Assembly: GCA_963713505.1 (NCBI GenBank)
Contig: CAVQMC010000019.1
Span: forward strand, 44,644-108,643
Length of the DNA: 64,000 nucleotides
Origin: CAVQMC01 sp963713505
GTDB taxonomy: Bacteria; Bacteroidota; Ignavibacteria; Ignavibacteriales; Ignavibacteriaceae
Direction: 5' to 3'
Shown here: piece after piece, positions 1 to 8,929 of the stretch
Position numbering within the stretch: the stretch's first letter is position 1
Layout of the letters: every line of letters starts with the position of its first letter
Translations under genes and position numbers: made by a program
Notes under the pieces: generated by a model
Told to the model about the DNA's origin: nothing
The model's database searches: none
What the model saw: the letters and a program-made list of their open reading frames with translations, nothing else

Positions 1-1869
1 AAGCATAATCCTAAAAATCCCAAATGGTTTAACCGCGACAGATTTTTACTTTCCAACGGACATGCTTCAATGCTTCTTTATTCGGCTTTGTATTTAACAG
101 GATATGATATTTCTTTGGATGACATAAAAAATTACAGGCAATGGGGAAGTAAAACTCCCGGACATCCGGAATACGGCTTAACTCCAGGAGCAGAAACCAC
201 AACAGGTCCGCTCGGTCAAGGATTTTTAAATAGTGTTGGAATGGCAATGGCGGAAGCACATCTTGGATCAATTTTTAATAAAGAAAATTTTAATATAGTA
301 GATCATTACACTTACGTTTCCTGCGGCGACGGCGATTTTATGGAAGGAGCTTCACACGAAGCGGCTTCAATAGCCGGACATTTCGGTTTGGGAAAATTAA
401 TTGCTTTTTACGATGATAATCATATCAGTATTGAAGGTCCGACGGGAATTACTTATTCGGATAATGTTGAAGAAAGATTTAAAGGATACAACTGGCATGT
501 TCAAAATATCGGTGAAAATATAAATGACATCGATGTTTTAATGGAAGCAATTCAATCTGCAAAAGAAGAAAAAAACAAACCGTCTTTAATTATTATGAGA
601 TCTCACATTGGTTACGGAGCTCCGGATTTACAGGATGACCCTAAGGTTCACGGTTCTCCTTTAGGTGAAGAAGAAATTAAAAAGACCAAAAAATTTTACG
701 GCTGGCCTGAAGATAAAAAGTTTTATGTTCCTCAAGATGTTCTTGATTATATGCATGAAGCTATTGCAAAAGGTAAATCGGTTGAAACCGAATGGAATGA
801 AAAATTTGATAATTATAAAAAACAATTTCCGGAATTAGCAAAACAATTTGAAGATGCATTAAATAATAATATTCCTAAAGATTGGGATAAAGATATTCCA
901 AAATTTGAACCTTCCGATGGTCCGATGGCAACAAGAGGCGCATCAAGAGAAATTATAAATGGATTTGCTGCAAATATTCCATGGTTAATGGGAGGAAGCG
1001 GAGATTTAGCTCCATCGACAAAAACTTTAATAAAAAGTTCTGATTATTTTGAAAAAGATAATTATCAAAATAGAAATGTTGCGTGGGGAATTAGAGAGCA
1101 TAATATGTGCGGCGCAACTAACGGAATGGCTCTGCATGGAGGTGTAAAACCTTTTGCAAGTACATTTTTTATTTTCTCAGATTACGCACGTCCTTCAATT
1201 AGATTAGCTGCATTAATGGGTTTACCGACTATTTATGTTTTAACTCATGATTCAATTGGTTTGGGCGGCGACGGACCAACTCATCAGCCGGTTGAACATT
1301 TAGCTTCATTTCGTGCAATGCCTAATATACATGTAATCAGACCTGCAGATGCCAACGAAACTGCTTTTGCATGGAGAGCTGCAATAAATAGAAAAAACGG
1401 TCCTACAATGCTTGTACTTACAAGACAAAAACTTCCTATATTTGATCATCGAAAAGTTTCCTCTCCTGAAGGCGTTCTAAAAGGTGCTTATATAATTCAA
1501 AAAGAAAATTCAGATAAACCGGACGTTATTTTAATTGCAAGCGGTTCGGAGGTTCAATTAATTCTTTCGGCAGCAGAACAGTTAAAAAAAGACAATATAA
1601 ACGCCAGAGTTGTAAGTATGCCGAGCTGGGAAATTTTTAAAGAACAGGATAAAAAATATATTGAAGATGTACTTCCACCAAATATTAAAAAACGTTTAGC
1701 TGTCGAAGCAGCTTCGCCGTTCGGCTGGTGTGAATGGGTCGGCGATGATGGTGATGTAATCGGTGTTGATAAATTCGGTGCAAGTGCCGAAGGTTCCGAT
1801 AATATGAAACATTATGGATTCACAGTTGAAAATGTAGTTAATAGAACAAAAAAATTATTAAACAAATAA
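1..1869 (+). CDS. tkt: Transketolase (5' end outside window)
   Basis: Thiamine-diphosphate enzyme that moves two-carbon units between sugar phosphates in the non-oxidative pentose phosphate pathway; cytoplasmic. The frame is open from base 1, and the codons before the first internal ATG (position 70) already read as conserved transketolase (DRFLLSNGHAS), so the true start lies upstream; 622 residues are visible of a family norm near 660. Visible residues about 109-116 (GDGDFMEG) are the ThDP/Mg binding motif, GIREHN near 363-368 carries the catalytic Glu, and GLGGDGPTHQPVEH is the conserved pyrimidine-domain loop. It ends 35 bases before the transaldolase-PGI gene and is probably co-transcribed with it. 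Family assignment is firm. Confidence 0.96.
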   Translation, partial: KHNPKNPKWFNRDRFLLSNGHASMLLYSALYLTGYDISLDDIKNYRQWGSKTPGHPEYGLTPGAETTTGPLGQGFLNSVGMAMAEAHLGSIFNKENFNIVDHYTYVSCGDGDFMEGASHEAASIAGHFGLGKLIAFYDDNHISIEGPTGITYSDNVEERFKGYNWHVQNIGENINDIDVLMEAIQSAKEEKNKPSLIIMRSHIGYGAPDLQDDPKVHGSPLGEEEIKKTKKFYGWPEDKKFYVPQDVLDYMHEAIAKGKSVETEWNEKFDNYKKQFPELAKQFEDALNNNIPKDWDKDIPKFEPSDGPMATRGASREIINGFAANIPWLMGGSGDLAPSTKTLIKSSDYFEKDNYQNRNVAWGIREHNMCGATNGMALHGGVKPFASTFFIFSDYARPSIRLAALMGLPTIYVLTHDSIGLGGDGPTHQPVEHLASFRAMPNIHVIRPADANETAFAWRAAINRKNGPTMLVLTRQKLPIFDHRKVSSPEGVLKGAYIIQKENSDKPDVILIASGSEVQLILSAAEQLKKDNINARVVSMPSWEIFKEQDKKYIEDVLPPNIKKRLAVEAASPFGWCEWVGDDGDVIGVDKFGASAEGSDNMKHYGFTVENVVNRTKKLLNK

Positions 1870-1904
1870 AATTAAAAAGAGCTTAAATAAAAGGAGAGTG
1901 CAGA

Positions 1905-4745
1905 ATGAATACACTTGTCGAGTTAATAAATTACGGTCAAAGTTACTGGCTTGATAATCTTACTAGAAAAAAAATAAAAGGCGGCGAATTAAAAAAGAGA
2001 GTAACAAAATTTGGTTTAAGAGGAATAACTTCAAACCCATCTATTTTTAATAAAGCAATTACAAAAAGCAGCGATTACGATCCACAGATTAAAAACCTTG
2101 TAGGTCAAAAAAAATCGGTTCATGAAATTTATGAAGCTTTAACTGTAAAAGATGTTCAGGATGCATGCGATGTTTTAAAATCAGTTTATGATGAATCCCA
2201 CGGTGTTGATGGATTTGTCAGCCTGGAAGTCTCTCCATATCTAGCTCACAACACTGAAGCGACAATTGCGGAAGCAAGAAAATTATTTAAGCTCGTTGAA
2301 AGGCCAAATTGTTTTATAAAAATTCCGGGAACAAAAGAAGGAGTTCCTGCAATTGAACAAATGCTTTACGAAGGCATTAATATTAATATTACTCTCCTTT
2401 TTTCTATTGATGCTTATGAAGCTGTTGCAAAAGCTTATATTAAAGCTTTGCAGAGAAGAGCCGCTGAGGGAAAATCTGTTAATAATGTTGCTTCCGTTGC
2501 AAGTTTCTTTTTAAGCAGAATTGATGTTTTAACGGATCAGCTTTTAAATCATTTAATTATTCCTGAAAATAATACGGGAAACGAAATAAGACCTGAATTA
2601 CTTTTGGGTAAAACGGCAATTGCCAGCGCAAAACTTGCTTATCAAAGTTTCAAAAGAATTTTCAGCGGGGACGAATGGCATCAGCTTGAAGAAAAAGGTG
2701 CAAGAGTTCAAAGACCGCTTTGGGCAAGTACAAGCACCAAAGATCCGTTATACAGCGATGTTAAATATGTGGAACCTTTGATTGGTCCGCACACAGTTAA
2801 TACTCTTCCCGATCATACAATAGATGCTTTTTATGATCACGGGGTTATTGTTGAAAACTCAATTGAAAAAGATGTTAACGAAGCCGTAAAAGTATTTGAT
2901 GATCTTAAAAAATTAGGAATCGATATAGATTTTGTAACTACACAATTAGTTAATGAAGGTGTTCAGAAGTTTATAGATCCGTTTGATGAATTAATGGAAA
3001 ATCTGGCAAATAAAAGAAGAGAATATTTATCAGGAAAAACCGGCGAACAGGAAATTGAATTTGGCAGTTTAAAATCTAAAATTAATTCTGCTTTGGAAGC
3101 TCTTGATGAAAAACAATTTTCAAGAAGACTTCACAGCAAAGATCCTTTTTTATGGAAAGATGATCCTGTTGTTGCCGAAAAAATCCGCAATCGTTTGGGC
3201 TGGCTGAATATTGAAGATTTTATCGGAAGAGTAGATGAAATTAAAAATTTTGCAAAAGAAATTAAAAACGAAAAATATAAACATGTTGTTTTACTTGGAA
3301 TGGGCGGAAGCAGTTTGTGTCCTGAAGTTATGAGAGAAACTTTTAATCCCGCACCCGGATTTCCAAAATTAATTATGCTGGATAATACCGCTCCCGAAGC
3401 AGTTAAAGATGTAGAAAATCAAATCGACTTAAATAAAACATTATTTGTTGTTGCAAGTAAATCCGGTACTACTACCGAAACTTTAAGTTTTTATAAATAT
3501 TTCTGGAATAAAGTAAACGAAGCCGGAATTGATAATCCCGGCAAACATTTTATTGCAACTACAGATCCTGGAACTCCGCTTGAAGATGAAGCGACAAGAA
3601 ATAGTTTCAGATATATATTCAAAAATCCCGAAGATTACGGCGGAAGATATTCTGCTTTATCTTATTTCGGTTTAGTTCCGATGGCTTTAGTTGGAATCGA
3701 CATTTCAAAAATTTTAGATAACGCTCATCAAATTAAAATAAGCTGCGGTGAGTTTGTTCCGTCTGAAGCAAATCCCGGAATCAGTCTAGGCGCTTTACTT
3801 GGAATGTACAGAAGGAACGGAAGAGATAAAGTTACTTTTGTTCTATCAAATTCAATAAGCGCTTACGGTTATTGGGTAGAACAATTAATTGCGGAAAGCA
3901 CAGGAAAAGAAGGAAAAGGATTGGTTCCTATTGAAGGTGAAGATTTAGGTAAACCGGAAGTTTACAGCGATGATAGAATTTTTGTTTACCTTCATGCGGG
4001 CGGAGATGAAAGACAGGCGGATGAAAGAAAATTAAATGCACTTGAGAAAAAAGGTCATCCGGTTGTTAAAATTGAATTAAAAAATAAATATTCAATTGGC
4101 GCAGAATTTTTCAGATGGGAGCTTGCAACTGCAACAGCAGGAAAAATTATAGATGTTAATCCTTTTGATGAACCGAATGTTGCAGAAAGCAAAAAGAACA
4201 GTAAAGAACTTCTAAATCAATGGAAAGAAAACGGCTCGTTTAATGAGGGTGAACCGATTTTGAAATCCGGTAATTTATCTATTTACGGCGATCCTTCCGG
4301 CAAATGGTTTTTTAAAGAACATAAAAAATCTATAAAAGGATTTATAAATTCTTATTTAAAACTTGCTGCTTCTCCTGATTATTTTGCTCTGCTGGCTTAC
4401 TTCTTAAAAACTCCGGCAAGACAAAAACAGCTGCAGTCGATTAGAATAAAATTAAGAAATAATTTAAAAGTTGCTACAACTTTAGGTTACGGACCTCGTT
4501 ATATGCATTCGACAGGACAGCTTCATAAAGGCGGTCCAAACAGAGGTGTATTTATAATTTTTACTGCAGATTACGAGAATGATCTGCCAATCCCGGAAAA
4601 TGAATATGGTTTTGCAACTCTGCAAAGAGCACAGGTGCTCGGCGATTTACGATCATTAGTAGATAAGGAAAGAAGAGTAATTAGAGTTCATCTGGGAAAA
4701 GATATCGATGCAGGTTTAAAAGAATTTGCTTCTTTATTAAAATAA
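1905..4745 (+). CDS. tal-pgi: Bifunctional transaldolase / glucose-6-phosphate isomerase
   Basis: A 946-residue fusion. Residues 1 to about 370 are a transaldolase of the TalB/TAL type: TSNPSIF near the N-terminus, and KIPGTKEG near residue 139 with the Schiff-base lysine. Residues about 400-940 are phosphoglucose isomerase, with GMGGSS near 465 and SKSGTTTET near 518 as the sugar-phosphate binding loop. It would exchange three-carbon units in the pentose phosphate pathway and interconvert glucose-6-P and fructose-6-P. AAGGAGAG sits a few bases before the ATG. Fusions of this kind are known in several phyla. The pairing with transketolase upstream and zwf/pgl/gnd downstream supports a pentose phosphate role. 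No frame break is seen. Confidence 0.95.
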   Translation: MNTLVELINYGQSYWLDNLTRKKIKGGELKKRVTKFGLRGITSNPSIFNKAITKSSDYDPQIKNLVGQKKSVHEIYEALTVKDVQDACDVLKSVYDESHGVDGFVSLEVSPYLAHNTEATIAEARKLFKLVERPNCFIKIPGTKEGVPAIEQMLYEGININITLLFSIDAYEAVAKAYIKALQRRAAEGKSVNNVASVASFFLSRIDVLTDQLLNHLIIPENNTGNEIRPELLLGKTAIASAKLAYQSFKRIFSGDEWHQLEEKGARVQRPLWASTSTKDPLYSDVKYVEPLIGPHTVNTLPDHTIDAFYDHGVIVENSIEKDVNEAVKVFDDLKKLGIDIDFVTTQLVNEGVQKFIDPFDELMENLANKRREYLSGKTGEQEIEFGSLKSKINSALEALDEKQFSRRLHSKDPFLWKDDPVVAEKIRNRLGWLNIEDFIGRVDEIKNFAKEIKNEKYKHVVLLGMGGSSLCPEVMRETFNPAPGFPKLIMLDNTAPEAVKDVENQIDLNKTLFVVASKSGTTTETLSFYKYFWNKVNEAGIDNPGKHFIATTDPGTPLEDEATRNSFRYIFKNPEDYGGRYSALSYFGLVPMALVGIDISKILDNAHQIKISCGEFVPSEANPGISLGALLGMYRRNGRDKVTFVLSNSISAYGYWVEQLIAESTGKEGKGLVPIEGEDLGKPEVYSDDRIFVYLHAGGDERQADERKLNALEKKGHPVVKIELKNKYSIGAEFFRWELATATAGKIIDVNPFDEPNVAESKKNSKELLNQWKENGSFNEGEPILKSGNLSIYGDPSGKWFFKEHKKSIKGFINSYLKLAASPDYFALLAYFLKTPARQKQLQSIRIKLRNNLKVATTLGYGPRYMHSTGQLHKGGPNRGVFIIFTADYENDLPIPENEYGFATLQRAQVLGDLRSLVDKERRVIRVHLGKDIDAGLKEFASLLK

Positions 4746-4774
4746 TAAGATTGATTGGACAAGAATAGATTCGC

Positions 4775-5296
4775 ATGAATAAATTAAAGAATAAAAATAT
4801 CGCAATATTTTTAGAAGATTATTATGAAGACTTGGAATTCTGGTATCCATTTATCAGAATGAAGGAAGAAGGAGCACAGATTGTTAAAATCGCTCCCAAA
4901 GTAAAAGAATATACAGGCAAGAACGGATTAAAAGTTAAACCGGATAAATCTATAAATGAAGTTAAACACGAAGAATTTAATGCACTAATTATTCCCGGCG
5001 GATATTCACCGGATAGAATGCGGCGGTCGAGAGAGATGATACAATTTGTTCAAGATATGAATGATCATTCAAAACCAATTGCTGCAATTTGTCACGCGGG
5101 TTGGATGCTTGTATCTGCCGGGATAATAAAAAATAAAAATGTCACAAGTTTTTTCTCAATAAAGGATGATATGATAAACGCCGGAGGGAAATGGACTGAT
5201 CAAGAAGTAGTAATCGATGGAAATATAATTACTTCCCGAAATCCCGATGATCTTCCTGCTTTTTGTAATGCTGTAATTAATTCATTGAGTGAATAA
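4775..5296 (+). CDS. DJ-1/PfpI family protein (class I glutamine amidotransferase-like)
   Basis: A 173-residue single-domain protein of the DJ-1/PfpI superfamily. The nucleophile elbow AICHAG places a cysteine at residue 106, and the acidic partner is Glu18 in DYYEDLEFWYP; IIPGG near 72-76 forms the preceding loop. Members act as deglycases/glyoxalases, chaperones or peptidases, mostly in carbonyl or oxidative stress; the exact activity cannot be read from sequence. It follows tal-pgi by 29 bases on the same strand, so it may guard against reactive carbonyls produced by sugar-phosphate metabolism (inference). Full length for the family. Confidence 0.88.
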   Translation: MNKLKNKNIAIFLEDYYEDLEFWYPFIRMKEEGAQIVKIAPKVKEYTGKNGLKVKPDKSINEVKHEEFNALIIPGGYSPDRMRRSREMIQFVQDMNDHSKPIAAICHAGWMLVSAGIIKNKNVTSFFSIKDDMINAGGKWTDQEVVIDGNIITSRNPDDLPAFCNAVINSLSE

Positions 5297-5357
5297 ATAA
5301 TAGCTTTTCTCCAGCTTCTTCTTGTAAAATATTTAAAATGTATTTTTGAAAAAAAAT

Positions 5358-5387
5358 AGCGAACAACTGTCTTTTTTTCAGTTCGCT
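5358..5387 (+). terminator. Hairpin between DJ-1-like and DUF72 genes
   Basis: AGCGAAC at 5358-5364 pairs with GTTCGCT at 5381-5387 around a 16-base T-rich loop. It sits 62 bases after the DJ-1-like stop and before the DUF72 gene. The downstream T-run is weak (GGACTTTTT), so it may be a poor terminator or a processing site rather than a strong terminator. Confidence 0.3.
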
Positions 5388-5404
5388 GTTTAGGACTTTT
5401 TAAA

Positions 5405-6136
5405 ATGAAACATGATTGCAATTTCCATATTGGCACAAGCGGATGGAATTATGATCATTGGAAAAATGTTTTTTATCCGGAAGATTTAAACCAGGATAAC
5501 TGGCTTAAATTTTATTCTGAAAAGTTTCAAACAGTGGAAATAAATAATTCCTTTTATCATCTTCCCAAAATGGAAACATTTAAAAAATGGAAAGCCGCTG
5601 TTCCGGGAAATTTTATTTTCTCCGTAAAAGCCAGCCGGTATATAACTCACATGAAAAAATTAAAAGACCCGGAAGAATCAATTAAAAAAATTTTTAATAA
5701 TATAAAAGTTTTGAAAAATTCTCTTGGCCCGGTTTTATTTCAGCTTCCTCCGCATTGGCATTTTAATAAAGAACGTTTAATAAATTTTATTAAAGTGCTA
5801 CCGAAAAAATATAAATATACTTTTGAATTCCGGGATGATACATGGTGGAATGAAGATACTTATGAAATTTTAAAAAATAATAATGCCGCTTTCTGCATTT
5901 ATGAGCTGGGAAATCAAAAATCACCAAAAGAAATTACTGCGGATTTTATTTATATAAGATTACACGGACCAAAAGAAAAATATTCCGGCAATTACAGCAA
6001 AGAAATTTTAAGCGGCTGGTCAGGTGCTTTTGCTCAATGGGGCAAAAATGTTTCCGAGATTTACTGCTATTTTGATAATGATGCCGGAGGTTATGCAGTT
6101 AAAAATGCAATGGAATTACAAGCAATGTTGAAATAA
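5405..6136 (+). CDS. DUF72 family protein
   Basis: A 243-residue protein of the DUF72 (YecE-like) TIM-barrel family. The start HIGTSGWNYDHWKNVFYP is the family hallmark, followed by FQTVEINNSFYHLP and FRDDTWWNE; the C-terminal part holds YIRLHGP and YCYFDNDAGGYAVKNA. All are characteristic DUF72 segments and the length is typical. No biochemical function is established for the family. It stands alone between a weak hairpin upstream and a gap of about 115 bases downstream. Confidence 0.88.
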   Translation: MKHDCNFHIGTSGWNYDHWKNVFYPEDLNQDNWLKFYSEKFQTVEINNSFYHLPKMETFKKWKAAVPGNFIFSVKASRYITHMKKLKDPEESIKKIFNNIKVLKNSLGPVLFQLPPHWHFNKERLINFIKVLPKKYKYTFEFRDDTWWNEDTYEILKNNNAAFCIYELGNQKSPKEITADFIYIRLHGPKEKYSGNYSKEILSGWSGAFAQWGKNVSEIYCYFDNDAGGYAVKNAMELQAMLK

Positions 6137-6252
6137 ATTTTTTTGATAATTATTAATTGATATTAATCACTTGATTGGCTTAAAAGTTTATTAATTGATA
6201 AAATATGATTACTCTTTATTTTACATTTTAAATTTAAATACCCGTTGAAATT

Positions 6253-7242
6253 ATGGAAAAAATAGAAATTAAAAATATAGATCAAAAAGTTTCCCGCATA
6301 GGTCTTGGTACATGGGCGATTGGCGGCTGGATGTGGGGAGGAACCGACGAAGCCGAATCAATAAAAACAATTCATTCTGCTTTAGATAAAGGAATTAATT
6401 TAATAGATACTGCTCCTGCTTATGGTTTCGGACTTTCTGAAGAAATAGTTGGAAAAGCAATAAAAGAATATGGAAGCAGAGAAGAAATTGTTATCTCTTC
6501 CAAAGTTGGAATTGAATGGAATGACGGAAAAGTTTTTAGGAATTCATCCAAAGAAAGAATCGAAAAAGAAATTGATGATTCTTTAAAAAGATTACAAACT
6601 GATTATATAGATATTTATCATGTCCATTGGCCGGACCCTCTCGTTCCATTTCAGGAAACAGCGGAAACATTAAATAATTTAATTGAGAAAAAGAAAATCA
6701 AAGCAATTGCAGTTAGTAATTACTCAGTCAAACAAATGGAAGAATTTAGGAAGGCCGCCCCTATACAAGTTTACCAGCCTCCTTATAATATGTTCGAAAG
6801 AGATATTGAACCCGAGATAATGCCTTACTGCCAAGAAAACGATATTAAAATTATGGCATACGGAGTTTTGTGCCGCGGACTTTTATCCGGCAAGATGTCC
6901 AAAGAAAGAAATTTTGAAGGAGACGATTTAAGAAATGATGATCCGAAATTTAAAGAGCCGAGATTCGATCAATATTTAAAAGCAGTTGAAAAACTTAAAA
7001 AAATGGCAAACGAAAATTACAATAAAAAACTCATTCATTTTGCTGTAAGATGGGCTTTGGATCAAGGTGCAGATATGGTTTTATGGGGTGCAAGAAAACC
7101 TGATCAATTGGATTCAATTGAAGAAATTTTCGGCTGGTCTTTACATGAACATGAAAGAATAGTTGCTAATAATATTATCAATACAACTGTTTCCGATCCG
7201 GTCGGTCCGGAATTTATGGCTCCGCCTCCCAGAAAAGAATAA
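6253..7242 (+). CDS. Aldo/keto reductase
   Basis: A 329-residue NAD(P)H-dependent oxidoreductase with a TIM-barrel fold. The catalytic tetrad is visible: Asp52 and Tyr57 in LIDTAPAYG, Lys84 in SSKVG, and His125 in HVHWPD. The cofactor-binding C-terminal region includes WALDQGADMVLWGARKPDQL. It most resembles the bacterial stress-related AKR group that reduces aldehydes; the substrate is unknown. The Rieske-flavoprotein gene starts 28 bases after its stop, so the two probably form a redox pair in one transcript (inference from spacing and strand). Confidence 0.93.
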   Translation: MEKIEIKNIDQKVSRIGLGTWAIGGWMWGGTDEAESIKTIHSALDKGINLIDTAPAYGFGLSEEIVGKAIKEYGSREEIVISSKVGIEWNDGKVFRNSSKERIEKEIDDSLKRLQTDYIDIYHVHWPDPLVPFQETAETLNNLIEKKKIKAIAVSNYSVKQMEEFRKAAPIQVYQPPYNMFERDIEPEIMPYCQENDIKIMAYGVLCRGLLSGKMSKERNFEGDDLRNDDPKFKEPRFDQYLKAVEKLKKMANENYNKKLIHFAVRWALDQGADMVLWGARKPDQLDSIEEIFGWSLHEHERIVANNIINTTVSDPVGPEFMAPPPRKE

Positions 7243-7270
7243 AGTTTTCTAAAAATCCGAAGGAGAGCAA

Positions 7271-8854
7271 ATGAAATTTAAAGAAATAAAAGTAGCTGAA
7301 GTAAATGAATTAAAGAATGGTGAGATGAAAGCTTTCTCCATCGGTGACGGAAATAAAATCCTACTTTGTAAAACTGATAATGAATTCAGTGCTTTAGCAG
7401 CTTACTGTACTCACTATGGGGCACCGCTTGAAGAGGGCGCCTTAAGCGGAGATACAATTGTTTGTCCGTGGCATCATGCCTGTTTTAATGCAAAGTCAGG
7501 CGATTTATTAGAACCGCCTGCAAGAGACTCTCTTCCCAAGTATGAAGTAATATTAAAAGATAAAGATGTATTTGTTAAAGTTCCAGAGGAACTTGAAGCT
7601 TCAAGAATTCCATTAATGTCTAGAAAAGATGAAAGCGATAAAAACACTTATGTTATAATCGGCGGGGGTGCTTCCGGGAATGCAGCCGCACAGGCAATGA
7701 GAGAAGCAGGTTTTAAAGGCGGTATAAAAATGATCACCCAGGAAGATAAAGTTCCATACGACAGGCCGAATTTAAGTAAAGATTATCTCCAGGGAACTGC
7801 TGAAGCTGAATGGATGCCTTTGAGATCTGATGATTTTTATAAAGAATATGGAATTGAAATTTTATTTAACAAAAAAGTAAAATCTGTAAATAGTTCAGAA
7901 AGCAGCATTACTTTTGAAAACGGTGAAAATTTAAAATATGATAAATTATTAATTGCAACCGGCGGAACTCCCAGAAAATTAAATATTCCCGGCTCCGATC
8001 TTAAAAATATTTTTTATTTAAGAAGTTTTGCAGATTCAGATGCTATAATAAATGCAGCTAAAAATTCTAAAAAAGCCGTTGTGATAGGAGCAAGTTTCAT
8101 TGCAATGGAATCGGCGCACAGCTTAACGGAAAGAGGATTAAATGTTACTGTAGTTGCTCCCGAAGAAATTCCTTTTGAAAGAGTTTTCGGAAAAGAAATC
8201 GGCAGCTTATTTAAAAGACAGCATGAAACAAAAGGTGTTGAATTTAAACTTGGTAGAAATATTAAAAGCTTTGAAGGCAGCGGTAGTATTAAAAATGTTG
8301 TGCTGGATAATGATGAAAAAGTCGAAACTGATTTGGTTGTAGTCGGGATTGGCGTTCAGCCTGTTACCGATTTTATTAAAGATTTGCCTATGCAAAAAGA
8401 CGGAAGTTTAAAAGTCGATGAACATTTCAAAGTAAAAAATAATATTTATGCTTCCGGTGATATTGCAGGATATAAAGACTGGCGGACTAAAGAATTAATA
8501 AGAATTGAACACTGGCGTACTGCGGAACAGCATGGCAGAAATGCCGGATTTAATATTGCCGGCAAAAGTATTCCATTTAAAGGCGTTCCTTTTTTCTGGA
8601 CTGTCCAAGCGGGAATTACTTTAAATTATGTCGGTCATGCTAAAGAATGGGATGAAACTTTTATTGATGGAAATATCGATTCTCAAAATTTTATTTGTTA
8701 TTTTTTAAAAAACGATAAAGTTTATGCTGCTGCCGGAGTTAATAAAGACAAAGAATTGGCAGCAATTGAAGCTTTAATGCAAAAAGATAAAATGCCCTCT
8801 GCTTCCGAAATTAAAAGCGGGAAGATAAATCTATTTGATTTATTGAATAAATAA
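7271..8854 (+). CDS. Rieske [2Fe-2S] / FAD-dependent pyridine nucleotide-disulfide oxidoreductase fusion
   Basis: A 527-residue two-domain redox protein. Residues 1-100 form a Rieske domain with cluster ligands C46-x-H48 and C65-x2-H68 (CTH and CPWH). Residues about 127-520 are a ferredoxin-reductase-like flavoprotein: IIGGGASG binds FAD, VVIGASFIAMESA is the NAD(P)H-binding fold, and IYASGDIAG is the second FAD motif. The architecture matches AIFM3-like or ferredoxin reductase proteins that pass electrons from NAD(P)H. GAAGGAGAG precedes the ATG. Its electron acceptor is not evident; the neighbours suggest redox or stress work linked to NADPH made by the locus (inference). Confidence 0.92.
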   Translation: MKFKEIKVAEVNELKNGEMKAFSIGDGNKILLCKTDNEFSALAAYCTHYGAPLEEGALSGDTIVCPWHHACFNAKSGDLLEPPARDSLPKYEVILKDKDVFVKVPEELEASRIPLMSRKDESDKNTYVIIGGGASGNAAAQAMREAGFKGGIKMITQEDKVPYDRPNLSKDYLQGTAEAEWMPLRSDDFYKEYGIEILFNKKVKSVNSSESSITFENGENLKYDKLLIATGGTPRKLNIPGSDLKNIFYLRSFADSDAIINAAKNSKKAVVIGASFIAMESAHSLTERGLNVTVVAPEEIPFERVFGKEIGSLFKRQHETKGVEFKLGRNIKSFEGSGSIKNVVLDNDEKVETDLVVVGIGVQPVTDFIKDLPMQKDGSLKVDEHFKVKNNIYASGDIAGYKDWRTKELIRIEHWRTAEQHGRNAGFNIAGKSIPFKGVPFFWTVQAGITLNYVGHAKEWDETFIDGNIDSQNFICYFLKNDKVYAAAGVNKDKELAAIEALMQKDKMPSASEIKSGKINLFDLLNK

Positions 8855-8929
8855 TTCACCTGGAAAATTGATCAGAATATTTCCGAAGCAAAATTAAGGA
8901 AATATGTTAAACCTATTTAAAGGCAAATC

